NCBI RefSeq assembly: GCF_963668515.1 | Contig: NZ_OY764864.1 | Location: 1,426,001-1,490,000 of the forward strand | Length of the DNA: 64,000 nucleotides | Direction of reading: 5' to 3' | From: an uncultured Ilyobacter sp. | Lineage (GTDB): Bacteria; Fusobacteriota; Fusobacteriia; Fusobacteriales; Fusobacteriaceae | Part shown: positions 37,601 through 46,658 of the stretch, piece after piece | Layout of the letters: each line of letters opens with the position of its first letter | Position numbering within the stretch: position 1 is the first letter of the stretch | Made by a program: the position numbers and the translations under genes | Notes under the pieces: generated by a model | What the model was told of the DNA's origin: nothing | What the model saw: the letters and a program-made list of their open reading frames with translations, nothing else | The model's database searches: none

Positions 37601-40600
37601 GTGTTGACCTCCCACGGATTGGCATTCTTCAGCTCGATGATGACCGGTTCAGTAACCATCGTCGCCGCACTCTCGTCCAGATCGCTGACCCACTTCTCGA
37701 TCTCGGTGAAGTCTTCCTTGTTGGCACCAACGATCAGTGAGTTGGTGAGCGGCTCGACGCTGATCTGCATCGTCTTGGCGCGAATCTTCTCGTTGAAGAT
37801 AGTCCGCAGAATGCTCACAACCTGGTTAGCGTCGGCGTTGTTCAACGCGATCGTCTGAATCTGGTTGGCATCGATCGGCTCGCGATCGAGCTGCGCGATC
37901 AGGCTTTCGGCCATCTCAACCGCGAACTTCGGCGCGCTGAGCACAATCGTGTTAAGTCGCGTGTCGGGTTGGATGCTGACCTGCTGGGCAGCACTGCGGC
38001 CACGCTTCTTGCTGATCAGGTCGCCCAGAATGCTGCGGACCTGATTCGCGATATAGGTCGCGTCGGCGTTCTTGATCTCGATGAACTTCTGGACCGGCGT
38101 CATGTCCTCGGTCTGTTTCGAGAAGTCCGCCACGAGTTCGTCGATCTTAGTCCTCATGTCGCTCGGGGCACTAAAGATCAGCGTGTTGGTAAGCTGATCG
38201 GCATTGACGCTGGCCCGCAGGCGGTCCGGCCGCTGCCGGGTCAGTTCGTTCAGCGAGCGCTGCAACTGCGACGCGAGGTTGCGTACGTCGAGGCCCGGCA
38301 ATTCGACCGTCCACACATCCATCGGCGGCTCGGGGGCCTGCTCGACCGGCGTATCGTATTGTTCCAGCAACAACAGGCCCTGCTTCGCGGCAACCTCCGG
38401 CGCATTGATGAAGATGCGGTTGGTACGCACGTCCGCCGTGACCTTGATCTGGCGTACAACCTGCGACGACATCTGCTGCGAGACCAGACTGATGAGCTGC
38501 TCGCGCAACCAGCGGGACGCTTCCGCCGCGTTGGCGTGCTTGAGTTGGTACTTCTCAATCTGCCACACGTGCTCGCTGGTCAGTTCCTTGTACTCGGCCA
38601 GCAGCTTCTCGGCGTCTTCCTGCACGTCGCTCGACACGGACATCAGGATCGACTCGGTCAGCGTATCGGCCTCGAAACGAGCCACCACGCCCTGCGTTCG
38701 CACGCGATCGCGAAACGCATTCGTCAGCCGGCCGGCGATCGAACGGACGTCCGCACCAGGCAGCTTGAGCAAGCGCGTCGTGACGCCCTTGTCGCTCAGC
38801 TCATCGAGCTGCGCGACGAGCGCCGCGATCTCGATCTGCTTCTCGGCCGGGGCATCGACTACCACCTGGTTGCCGACGATGACCGTCTTGATCTGCGTAC
38901 CGGTCGGAACCCGCCCGCGACGACTGCTGGTCATGCCGCCGAAGAGTTGCGAGATCGCCGTGACGACGTCACGCGAGCTGGCGTGTCTAAGACTGTAGTA
39001 ACGCCGCTCGGGCTGCTGGGCCTGGACCTGCTCCTCGCGTTCGGTGACGAACTCCTTTATGCGATCGACCGTGATCTGGTCGGCCTGGATGATCAGCGAA
39101 TTGGTGACCGGGTCGGGCTGCACGCTGGCCGTGGTGCTGCTTCCGCGTCCACGGCGGCCGCGCGAATCCGCCGGCAGAAGCCCTTGGGCAATCTGGGCTA
39201 CGTCGGTCGCGTCCGCGTGAACAAGCGGCACGACCACCAGCGGCTTGCCCTCAATCTTGCGATCGAGCGACTTGATCAGTGACTCGATTTCTTCGAGCGC
39301 CGGCCCGACGGCCTGCACGACGATCTCGTTGCCGAGCGTATCGACAAACGAACGGCTGCGGCCGAGGACCGGGTGCGTGTAGTTGCCGTAAAGTTGCGTG
39401 ACCGTATCGGCGATGGCCTCCGGGCTACCATTCTCGATGGCAAAGAAGCGAATCTCCGGCTTGTCGCTGATGGCCTTCTCATCAGCCAGCGTCAAGACCT
39501 TCTCGACTTTCTCCCATTCCTCGTCGGAGCAGATCACGATCAGCGTGTTGGCACTATCGAGCGGGATGAGCTGCGCCGTGGGCGAAGCCCCCGTGCTGCG
39601 CACACGCCGGCCGCCGCGTGACTGCACGGCACCGCCGCTCGAGAGGAACGGCTGGGCGTAGCGCACCGCTTCGCTGGGCTTGAGCTTCTGCAACTCGACA
39701 AAGTGCCACTGGTCTTCGATGCCTTCGACGTCGAGTTCGGCAATGATCTCTTCGATCTTGCCCATCTCCTCGCGCTCGGCCATGACGTGCAACGCGTTCA
39801 TGTTGCTGTCGGCGACAATGTTCGGACCGCCGCGACCACGACCGCCACTGCTGGATAACCCGCGGGCGATCTGCTCGACGGTCGGCTGAATCTGCTGCGC
39901 GTCGGCGAATTCGAGTTTGATCAGCTTGTAATTGCTGGGCACCCGCTGGTCGATCTGGTCGAGAATCTCCTGCACGCGCTGCAAGCCGTCGTCGTTGGCG
40001 TAGACGACAAGGTTATTCGTGCGTTCATCGGCCACGATGCGGACGGTCTTTTTGGCCCGCTCGTAGATGTCCTCGACAATGATGTCTTCCGGATTCGGCG
40101 TCTGCGTTTGCTGCTGGTTTGGCCGTCGGCTATTCGAGCGGCCGCGCGTGTTGCGCGAGGTCCGCGTCGGTCGCGTGGGCGCCCGGCTGGTCTGCCCCTG
40201 CTCCTGTTGCAGGATCTGGTTCAGCAGTCGCGAGATGTCCGTCGCGCTGCCGTACTTGATCGCGATGACGGTGGTCTTGAATTCGCCCAGGTCGGGGGCG
40301 TTGTCGATCTGCTTGATGAACTCTTCGATCTGCTCCAGCTTGTGCGGCGTCGCGCGCACGATCAGGTTCTTGGTGCGCTCGTCGGCAATCAACACAACGT
40401 CGGAATCGCCGCCGTCGACCGTCTCGAACTGGCGCGTCTCGCGATTGTAACGCCGCTGCGCCTGGCCGATGTCGAACCGCTCGCGCACCATCGCCTCGAT
40501 CTGACTGACGTTGGTCTCAACCTTGATGAACTTTGTCGTGCGCGGGTCGTAGTCGCCGGCATCAACCGTATCGAGCAACCCGAGGAAACGGCGGACGTCG

Positions 40601-41781
40601 GTTGCCAGACCGGTGATCTTGATGCAGTTCGTATCGCCGACGACGACCGGCAGAGCGCGGTCGGGCATCGACGGACTGAGCATGTCGCGGAGTTCCTCGG
40701 CGGGCCGATCCTTGATCCGGATCAACACTTCGCAGATCTGGTAGTCGCGCAGCTTGGCAGCCTCGAATGCCGCGCGGCTCCCGTAGCGTGCGTCGAGTTC
40801 AAGCTGCTTTGAAAGTTCGCTGACCGGTACGACGTAGATGTAATCTTCATGCTCGACAATAAACGAGCCCTGCTCGATCAGAAGGAAGTTGAGTTCGTCG
40901 AGCATCTCTTCCCGCGTGAAGCGGCGGTCGGTCTCGTAGGTCAGTTCGCCAAAGACCGCCATGTCGCCCATGATCGGTTTGCCGATCAGCTTGGCGTAGT
41001 GGTTCACCACGTCTTCCCACGGCGTCTCGTAGAACGAGATGAAGTAGTCGCGGCCGTCTTTGCTCGGCGGCGGCTCAACTTCGCCTTCGCTTTCCTCTTC
41101 GGCACCTTCGTCCGCGGCGACCGGTTCGTCTTCACCGGGAAGCTTGACCGGCGTCACATGGCGGCCGGGTTTGGCTTCGGGCTTGATGATGCCGGCCGCA
41201 GGCGGAACGGCAATCGGCGTCGAGCCGTACGGCGGCTGCGATTCGCGCGGCGTGGTCGCTTCCTCTTCGCGCTCTTCCATCTCGTGTTGGCGACGGGCCA
41301 GTTCGCGGGCGGCGTCGAGGCGACCGGCCTCCTCGAGCGCGCGGCGGCGTGCTTCCATGCGTGCCTCGCGTACCTGGCGATCGCGTTCGGTCTCGTCGGG
41401 CTTGGCGGCCTCGGTGTTCGGATCGTCATGCGCCGGCTGGCTGGTTTCGAGATGCTTGCCGTTCTCTTCGGCGACCTCCTGCAAGTCCTGGAACTTGCTG
41501 AGTCGATCCTGCGCTTCTTGTGTGGCAGGATAGGTCGCCGGCGTCGACGTCGGTTGCGACGACGATCTTCCGCGCGCCCCACCCGAACGCGCCCGATCGC
41601 GCGTGCGCGGACTGATGCGCGGCGCCGGTTGCGTGGGCTTCTTGGGAGAGACGGAAGGTTGTTTATCCTTCTCGTTTGCCGGTTGGCTGGTTTGTGCGGT
41701 TGCCGAAGCAACACCACTGAACGAGAACACCGCGATCAACAGCGGAATGATGATTCCGCGCAGAATCGTTCGAGACACCAT
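34627..41781 (-). CDS. giant secretin-type protein, N-terminal half (signal peptide, N0-like domain, about 25 N1-type domains)
   Basis: 2384 aa. The signal peptide (RTILRGIIIPLLIAVFSFSG) is followed by a charged, Pro/Ser/Glu/Arg-rich segment to about residue 245. Residues about 246-321 look like an N0/STN domain (ISFYETPWEDVVNHYAKLIG, DYIYVVPV). About 25 N1-type repeats follow, with cores such as LIADERTKNLIVRA and RIVADERTNNLVVYAND. There is no secretin barrel domain. AAGGTGG lies just before the ATG at 41781, and the earlier in-frame ATG is not needed. The last residues (QQEPEADEAARSAQG) end at a TGA that overlaps the next ORF. A second half-domain (MRAIEFKGEADKLFEYLDA) near the end has its partner strand in the next ORF. 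Together the two ORFs have the complete N0-N1-repeat-secretin order. Confidence 0.88.
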   Translation of the reverse strand: MVSRTILRGIIIPLLIAVFSFSGVASATAQTSQPANEKDKQPSVSPKKPTQPAPRISPRTRDRARSGGARGRSSSQPTSTPATYPATQEAQDRLSKFQDLQEVAEENGKHLETSQPAHDDPNTEAAKPDETERDRQVREARMEARRRALEEAGRLDAARELARRQHEMEEREEEATTPRESQPPYGSTPIAVPPAAGIIKPEAKPGRHVTPVKLPGEDEPVAADEGAEEESEGEVEPPPSKDGRDYFISFYETPWEDVVNHYAKLIGKPIMGDMAVFGELTYETDRRFTREEMLDELNFLLIEQGSFIVEHEDYIYVVPVSELSKQLELDARYGSRAAFEAAKLRDYQICEVLIRIKDRPAEELRDMLSPSMPDRALPVVVGDTNCIKITGLATDVRRFLGLLDTVDAGDYDPRTTKFIKVETNVSQIEAMVRERFDIGQAQRRYNRETRQFETVDGGDSDVVLIADERTKNLIVRATPHKLEQIEEFIKQIDNAPDLGEFKTTVIAIKYGSATDISRLLNQILQQEQGQTSRAPTRPTRTSRNTRGRSNSRRPNQQQTQTPNPEDIIVEDIYERAKKTVRIVADERTNNLVVYANDDGLQRVQEILDQIDQRVPSNYKLIKLEFADAQQIQPTVEQIARGLSSSGGRGRGGPNIVADSNMNALHVMAEREEMGKIEEIIAELDVEGIEDQWHFVELQKLKPSEAVRYAQPFLSSGGAVQSRGGRRVRSTGASPTAQLIPLDSANTLIVICSDEEWEKVEKVLTLADEKAISDKPEIRFFAIENGSPEAIADTVTQLYGNYTHPVLGRSRSFVDTLGNEIVVQAVGPALEEIESLIKSLDRKIEGKPLVVVPLVHADATDVAQIAQGLLPADSRGRRGRGSSTTASVQPDPVTNSLIIQADQITVDRIKEFVTEREEQVQAQQPERRYYSLRHASSRDVVTAISQLFGGMTSSRRGRVPTGTQIKTVIVGNQVVVDAPAEKQIEIAALVAQLDELSDKGVTTRLLKLPGADVRSIAGRLTNAFRDRVRTQGVVARFEADTLTESILMSVSSDVQEDAEKLLAEYKELTSEHVWQIEKYQLKHANAAEASRWLREQLISLVSQQMSSQVVRQIKVTADVRTNRIFINAPEVAAKQGLLLLEQYDTPVEQAPEPPMDVWTVELPGLDVRNLASQLQRSLNELTRQRPDRLRASVNADQLTNTLIFSAPSDMRTKIDELVADFSKQTEDMTPVQKFIEIKNADATYIANQVRSILGDLISKKRGRSAAQQVSIQPDTRLNTIVLSAPKFAVEMAESLIAQLDREPIDANQIQTIALNNADANQVVSILRTIFNEKIRAKTMQISVEPLTNSLIVGANKEDFTEIEKWVSDLDESAATMVTEPVIIELKNANPWEVNTVLQQTFVQQGRGRRVQPGKEIKISIVAGRSLVVQAPPEKLEEIKQLAAKLDEIGQDQMVVRRFEVPGFGTQLNQLARQIQDAVNRKITGREQRISVTSVPQADTLIVTATEKYLPDVEAAMEQFKDLYKPLSMKTIRLLAADANMIYNALNQLLRDDIRAGKLQLGVEGMTNSIIVRANETDMAEIVTRIEEFDSAAEEAVVPPRIFELKNANPWEVRTVLHATFLQSGSARRRGGMEIRFDVVGGRSIVAKAPANQMKQIEALIAELDEMVSNKAEMRTYVMAGMGNRLNDFARQLQNAMNQQQQARDRRVSVTTYTPAEALIVTAQTDQFEQVEKLMEELKPLMAITKAKMQFFSLEYVDGNQIVNTVRDLVQKRSMAEGRRGSQDFSVSADARTNRLIVFAPEGIMPEVQQVVTELDIPVEEDDVFTIELKYADPWEVRNMINDVFGYRGSRRGQAQSEQVYVTVSNSTLIVKAPPKKLEQIQALLAKIDVEDMGGLQIKTYQLKVLNAQTVASQVQMFLRSMGSVSRRGQMQPGAFAEPTTNTLVVIAPPEKLPFIEALITQIEAMGEGDQATTEAYVLKNARADQVQRHVDQMLKAKVAEREGATRGRSVQQKTAVMADTETNRLFVFAPGEYQELAGEMIRMIDEEIDTGEIVHIIQLENGDCNAVAQTINQMMQGTGRGRSAVPQKVKVVSDASSNSILLSGLPKDVAEIESLVKELETASDSIPEIRYFTLEYALPFEVADVVSSMFPSGRSAAEAVSVSEDDYYNRVLITANKRKMRQIEKVIEQLDMPPEESEDSGLLAGGKELHFIEIYRGDAWEIAYDVADFFPPEDRGGPRIESDWFGEYITVICRPGEIDKIEKMIRQFEKRAKPEIVMRAIEFKGEADKLFEYLDARQLEYELDRATKKRDEDESIIIDLHPEQADENKKPAKENVRREKREEESKQVSQGGASPQLFGGVVLTALFDDAQQEPEADEAARSAQG

Positions 41782-42261
41782 GCTACCACCTTCGAGGATG
41801 CATGCGACGTTTCGCGAGCCGCCGTCGCCGGGGGCCCGATCCGTACTGACTTTGTTGGTTATCTTCATCCGCCACTTCCGTGCGGAGTTGGTTGGCTACC
41901 CTGTAATTATCGGCTCCGTCACACTTTGGAGCTTATCGCCGCCGGCCTCAGCCGATCGCAATCGATCGGGGGCTCTGGCATGGGTGCGGCCCCGGAAACC
42001 CGGCTGACCGCTCCAACCGCAGTGTTATACCCGGATTCAGACGAAAGGTAACGCCCCGAAGAGACATGATTTGCAACTTCCAGGGCCGTTTTTTGCCCCG
42101 CCAAGGCGGATTTCCCGGCAAGTGTTGCGCTTTTTGCATCCCGGCGGCCGCTACGGGGCTATTGGAATTTTCCCGGACCAAAGGCTGCGGCGGCGAAGTG
42201 CTGGCGAGGCGGGTAAGGCCTGCGCTGGCCGGCGCGCCGCGCCGGCCAGCGGAAGAGTGAC
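41782..42261. other. intergenic region between the pilus/secretion operon and giant secretin gene
   Basis: No convincing gene is seen in these 480 nt. Near the 3' end of the upstream gene lies a perfect 12-bp stem (CGCTGGCCGGCG at 42224-42235 with its complement at 42241-42252, loop CGCCG), a probable factor-dependent terminator since no U-run follows. A GATAAT on the minus strand (41911-41906) may be part of a promoter for the giant gene, but no -35 is clear. The gap suggests that the giant secretin ORFs form their own transcript. Confidence 0.5.
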
Positions 42262-43416
42262 CTACTTTCGAAGAACAAGGCTTAATTCTTTAGCGATCTC
42301 GGCATGTTCGCTTGGATTAACCTCGACGCGCTGCTTGAAGGTGTCGCCGAGCTTATAAAAATAGTTTTTCGCGGGCTCGCGATGACGCCCCGCGCTCGCC
42401 GCGACGCGCACCACGATGCCGTCGGGAACAATCAACACGAGTCGTCCATCGTCAACTTCGTCATTCAACCGGTAGGTATCCGGGAATGACGTCGGCTCGT
42501 CGGTGTTGATTACGTATGCAATGGGGCCATCATCCAACACGCCGACACCTTCGAGTACAAACTTGTGCGCATTGCGGCGCGGGTCAGGCGGCGGCGCCGT
42601 GTTCTTCACGACCGGGGGCGGATCCTTCTTGTCTTCCTTCGGCGGATCCGGCGTCTTCACAACCACCTTCTTCGGCTCGACGAACAGCTTGAAGAGGTTC
42701 ACTTTCGCGACCTCGTCGTACGCCGTCAGGTCGGGTTCCTGCAACCGCTCGGCGTACGCCAGCACAGGTTCGCCGGTCTGCGGGTCGGCCGGGCTGTTGA
42801 GCGCTTCCAGATCCATAGTCGGATGTGCAACATTCTTCGTCTCCGGCAAGAGCAACGTCGAGAGCGTCAGGCTGATCGCCAACTGCGGTTCGGTGTCGGC
42901 CGACGCATCGCGCCCGCGCCGCCCGCCGGATGCCTTGCGGTGTTCCGCGCGCAGCTCCAGCTTGTCGACGCGCACGAAGTACGGGCGCTGCGCAAGGTCT
43001 TCGAGGAAGTTGTCCAGGTCGGCCAGTGTGCCCTCGACATTGACGGCCAGCGGCAGCTCGACGAAGTCCTCGCGCGGCCCCTTCTTCTCGCGCGATTCCT
43101 TGCGTTGGGCAATGCGCCGTCCCTGCGTCAGCTTGTTGCGGTCGAGCAGCAAGGCCACGTCCTCGCGGAACGCGGCGTGGGCTGCGGTCACATCCGTGCC
43201 AAGCGTGGCGCGCGTGCGCTCCCGCCACTCGTCTACGCGCTCGTCCGCACCACCCAGACGCAGTTCGAGCTTCTCAATATTCTGTCGCTCGGCTCTGATC
43301 GATTCCTTCAACACCTCGCGCGGATCGTAGAGCTGCGTCTTCACGAGCACGTAACCGCCGTAACCGACGATCACCGCCACCACCACAGAAGAAAGGACTC
43401 GTTCGCGTTGGTTCAT
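42262..43416 (-). CDS. PilO/GspM-like protein with a GspC/PilP-like C-terminal region
   Basis: 384 aa. One N-terminal membrane helix (VLSSVVVAVIVGYGGYVLV) is followed by a coiled coil (ESIRAERQNIEKLELRLGG) and a PilO-like ferredoxin-type domain (FVELPLAVNVEGTLADLDNF). A Pro/Lys-rich linker (KTPDPPKEDKKDPPPVV) leads to a domain beginning KFVLEGVGVLDDGPIAYVIN and ending YFYKLGDTF, which resembles the homology region of GspC or PilP, the part that contacts the secretin N-domains. It thus may combine inner-membrane platform and secretin-linking parts in one protein. It follows the PilM-PilN fusion by 21 nt. The fold calls are from pattern and neighbourhood only. Confidence 0.7.
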   Translation of the reverse strand: MNQRERVLSSVVVAVIVGYGGYVLVKTQLYDPREVLKESIRAERQNIEKLELRLGGADERVDEWRERTRATLGTDVTAAHAAFREDVALLLDRNKLTQGRRIAQRKESREKKGPREDFVELPLAVNVEGTLADLDNFLEDLAQRPYFVRVDKLELRAEHRKASGGRRGRDASADTEPQLAISLTLSTLLLPETKNVAHPTMDLEALNSPADPQTGEPVLAYAERLQEPDLTAYDEVAKVNLFKLFVEPKKVVVKTPDPPKEDKKDPPPVVKNTAPPPDPRRNAHKFVLEGVGVLDDGPIAYVINTDEPTSFPDTYRLNDEVDDGRLVLIVPDGIVVRVAASAGRHREPAKNYFYKLGDTFKQRVEVNPSEHAEIAKELSLVLRK

Positions 43417-43437
43417 TGCGACGCTCCGGGGCTATTT

Positions 43438-45045
43438 TCAGCCAAGCTCGCGCACGAGCTTGCGGTACTCTTTTTCACGTTCCTTGATCGTCTTGCGCTG
43501 CTCCAGGTCGAGCAACGTAATCGATACGTCCACCTTGCCCTTGAACTGCGGGTACTGCGTCTTCACACTCTGCCAAGCCCCCTGCTCGGCCTGGTACATC
43601 GGCTTGCCGTCCGGACCGGTCAGCTCGTTGAGCTGCTTGACGAATTCGCTGGCCACCTTCCAGTCGGTGCATATCAGCTTCATCGTGATGCCGGCGTTCT
43701 TGAAGTTGAAATTGATGTCGGTCACCAGCATCTTCTTGCCCGGCTCGACCGCCGAACGCGTCAGCCGCAGCAAATGGTCAAGCCAGACGGCGACCTGGGC
43801 TTCCGATTCCCACTCGTCGGCCTCATAGGTCTTGAACAGCAGTTGGGCATCTTCTTTGGCCTGCTTGACCAGATCAGCACTCTGTTTCTTCAGGCCTTTC
43901 AGTTCGCTGTTCAGACTGACGCGATCCCAGACCACCAGACCCAGGGCAGTCGCGACAACAACTGCGGCGGCGATACCCGCGACGCGCATCCGCTTTTGCA
44001 GCACTTCCTGCCGCGAGATCGTGCGTTTGGGATTCAAGAAGTCGAGTTCGAGCAGGCCTTCGCCTTCCATGCCCCACGCCAAGCCAAGCGTGGACGAGAA
44101 AGCCCGCAGTTTCATCGCTTCATTGTCTTCGACGCCAAGCGCCCCGGTCGGATCAAACAGCGTAACCGGCAAGTCGAACCGCTCGTCCGTGGCGCCCGAG
44201 AGCGCCATTTCAATGCCGGTGCCGCCGGCGATAACGATCTGTTCGAGTTCGACCGCCGCATCGGTCGCGCGATACGCCTGCAGCGTGCGCGAGATCTCGA
44301 CCATCAGCTCGCTGACCGCGTTGGCACAAACCGCATCGGTCAGAGTGGTTTCGCCTTCTTCACGCAACACGCGCACGGCGCTGTCTTCGGTATCGACCTC
44401 GCCGCCGACCATCGGCACGTTTACGTTCGCGGCCCGTGAGAAAGCCAGCGTCTTGGCCGAGACCACGTCGATTTCGGTCGTCGTCGGCCCGACGTCGACG
44501 AACAGGACATTGCGGTCAACCATCGCCGGAATGTGCGTCAACGCTACGACGTTCGCATAGGGCCGCAGGCCAATGCGCGCCGGCGCAAGCCCCGCCGCCG
44601 TACACGTGTCACGCAACCGTGTGAGCACTTCCTTTCGCACGGCGGCCAGCAGCACCTCGACGCCCATGCCGTTGTCGTCGCGTTCGGTAACGACGAAGTC
44701 GATTGCCGCATCGTCCACCGAGAACGGCAATTCGCGCATCGCCTGAAACCGAACGGCGGCGGCCAGTTCGTTGATCGGCGTGGGCGGCACCGTCATGCGA
44801 TTGATCACCGCCTTGTCACGCGCGACGTCGACGATGACGCGGTTGTACTTGATTCCGTGGCGCTGCAACTGCTCGGCGATGAACGCGCCCATCGCTTCGG
44901 GCTCGTCGGCGTTGACGGCACTGGGGAGGCGATGACTGTGCGCATCCTCCAGCGTCATCTCGCCGCCGCTGAAGCGTGCCACGACGATGCGCAGCGTACG
45001 CTTATCCCAGTCGAGGCAGAGTGCTTTGCGAGATCCTTTGATCAC
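43438..45045 (-). CDS. PilM-PilN fusion (GspL-like) assembly protein
   Basis: 535 aa. Residues about 1-340 form an actin-like (FtsA/PilM) domain with phosphate motif VLFVDVGPTTTEIDVV and adenosine motif IVIAGGTG. A membrane helix follows (VAGIAAAVVVATALGLVVWD, about 354-374), then a coiled coil and a PilN-like domain. In type IV pilus systems PilM and PilN are separate; in type II systems GspL joins a cytoplasmic actin-like domain to a periplasmic domain, so this protein is GspL-like. The GTG at 45045 is used because AAGGAA lies 6 nt upstream. It lies 32 nt after gspK and 21 nt before the PilO-like gene. Confidence 0.82.
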   Translation of the reverse strand: MIKGSRKALCLDWDKRTLRIVVARFSGGEMTLEDAHSHRLPSAVNADEPEAMGAFIAEQLQRHGIKYNRVIVDVARDKAVINRMTVPPTPINELAAAVRFQAMRELPFSVDDAAIDFVVTERDDNGMGVEVLLAAVRKEVLTRLRDTCTAAGLAPARIGLRPYANVVALTHIPAMVDRNVLFVDVGPTTTEIDVVSAKTLAFSRAANVNVPMVGGEVDTEDSAVRVLREEGETTLTDAVCANAVSELMVEISRTLQAYRATDAAVELEQIVIAGGTGIEMALSGATDERFDLPVTLFDPTGALGVEDNEAMKLRAFSSTLGLAWGMEGEGLLELDFLNPKRTISRQEVLQKRMRVAGIAAAVVVATALGLVVWDRVSLNSELKGLKKQSADLVKQAKEDAQLLFKTYEADEWESEAQVAVWLDHLLRLTRSAVEPGKKMLVTDINFNFKNAGITMKLICTDWKVASEFVKQLNELTGPDGKPMYQAEQGAWQSVKTQYPQFKGKVDVSITLLDLEQRKTIKEREKEYRKLVRELG

Positions 45046-45077
45046 GGCGGTTCCTTTCCGCGTCTGAGCCGCGGCTG

Positions 45078-46658
45078 CTAATCGGTAACTACAGTCACCT
45101 GCTCTTCGTCGATCGGCCAGGCCAGGCCCAGGCCGGTGAGGTCGCGATGATACTTGATTTGTGCCAATGGGCCGACCATCTCGATGATCCACTCCAAACG
45201 CCGGGCGATCTTACGATGATCGGCATATCCGATAATCTCCACGTGAAACTGGTACGCTTTGGTCGTGATATACGGGGCGATCGCGCGGAAAGTGCCCGCG
45301 TCGACGTACTCCGCCGCCAGCGGCCAGGCCGTCGTTCGCAGCAGCATCGGGTTTGACGCCAGCAACTCGTCGCGCCCGGAGACGATCGCCGCCGCGGCAT
45401 CCTCGGTCATGTTCGGGATCGTCATCAGCACGTTGGATGAGGCCGCGTTAATGTTGATCAATCCGTAGATGGCCTGCTGGGCGGCCCCCACCGCCCGCGT
45501 GCTGAAGTGATCCAAGATGTACGGCAGCTCTTCGAGTTGGACGGGACTGCTGGTCAGTTCGGCCGGCAGTGCTTCGTTTGGATCCAGCTCTTCGGCGCCG
45601 ACGTAGAAGTCCGCCGGGCTGCGCATCTGCCCGACGACGTTCTGGTTACCAGCGATGCTGAGAATAAACGCCAACGACTCGTCGGACAGCGGCTCTTCGT
45701 AGACGTCTTCTTCCTCACCCTCGCTGGCGCGGAGTTCGTCCTCCGCTGCATAGGCGGCGATTTGCGCCTGCAAGGTGGCGCTATCGGCATTGAGATTCAA
45801 CCGCGCGCGATTATCGAGCGAAGCGTCGATCTCGCGCGAGACCACGGTCAGAAACGGTGCGATGCCGTATTGCAGAATTCCGTCGGCGTTGTCGTAGTAC
45901 GGAAACGAATCGGCGCCGTCGTCTTCGTTCTCGTCCAGAATGCCGTTGCGATTGACGTCTTCGCCGTAGAGGATCGCGGCGGTGATGCCTCTGACCAGCA
46001 GCAACTCCTCGACCGTGTCGAATGGGCCGTTCTTGGCGTTGTAGGGCGGGCCGGGATTGAGGGCGTTGTAATAGTCGTTCTCTGCTCCCCCCTCGCGTGT
46101 CTCGTCGTCCGTGTCGCGCCAATCGAGAATCGCCGCCACCAACTCCGGCGCGTTTTCAATTTCCAGCGCGACCAGCAGCGGCGTAACAAGTTGCTCGATT
46201 TGCTCGTCCGAGGCGTGGTTCAGATTCAGCTTGGCCGATTCGGGCGTAATGCCAAAACGCATCGTGTTGCGTACGCCGTCGTAACGCGGCGCGACAATAC
46301 TATAGCGCCACGCCGGGGCCGGAGCCGGATAACGTTCGAAGAACTCGCGGCGGGAAGCCAACTCCTCCAGCGGATCGGAATCGCGATTGAAACCGCGGCC
46401 CCAGACGAGGGCGTGACGAAATCGATCGGGATTGTCGTACCACAGTGCGGCGCTGTCGCGATCCTCGCGCAGCAGCGAGACCAGCTCCTGGAATCCGGAC
46501 TCCGCGGCGAGGCGTGCCTGGTGCCCGTCGGTGAACGCCATGATGCCCTGCGTCTCGGCGCGCACGAAGAAGATGAAGCCCGCCATCGTCAGCGAGAGCA
46601 ACGCGATCATGATGAGCACGACCGGCAGGATGACCGCCCGGCGGCTGAGCATGCTCAT
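45078..46658 (-). CDS. gspK: type II secretion minor pseudopilin GspK
   Basis: 526 aa, long like all GspK proteins. An N-terminal hydrophobic helix (AVILPVVLIMIALLSLTMAG) follows a short basic leader ending RRA, then come the two GspK domains, including a helix-hairpin-helix-like region (LININAASSNVLMTIPNM). GspK is thought to cap the pseudopilus tip with GspI and GspJ. GGAGGGG lies 6 nt before the ATG. The gene overlaps gspJ by 4 nt (ATGA), a sign of coupling. An acidic loop (GILDENEDDGADSF) may bind calcium as in other GspK. Confidence 0.9.
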   Translation of the reverse strand: MSMLSRRAVILPVVLIMIALLSLTMAGFIFFVRAETQGIMAFTDGHQARLAAESGFQELVSLLREDRDSAALWYDNPDRFRHALVWGRGFNRDSDPLEELASRREFFERYPAPAPAWRYSIVAPRYDGVRNTMRFGITPESAKLNLNHASDEQIEQLVTPLLVALEIENAPELVAAILDWRDTDDETREGGAENDYYNALNPGPPYNAKNGPFDTVEELLLVRGITAAILYGEDVNRNGILDENEDDGADSFPYYDNADGILQYGIAPFLTVVSREIDASLDNRARLNLNADSATLQAQIAAYAAEDELRASEGEEEDVYEEPLSDESLAFILSIAGNQNVVGQMRSPADFYVGAEELDPNEALPAELTSSPVQLEELPYILDHFSTRAVGAAQQAIYGLININAASSNVLMTIPNMTEDAAAAIVSGRDELLASNPMLLRTTAWPLAAEYVDAGTFRAIAPYITTKAYQFHVEIIGYADHRKIARRLEWIIEMVGPLAQIKYHRDLTGLGLAWPIDEEQVTVVTD

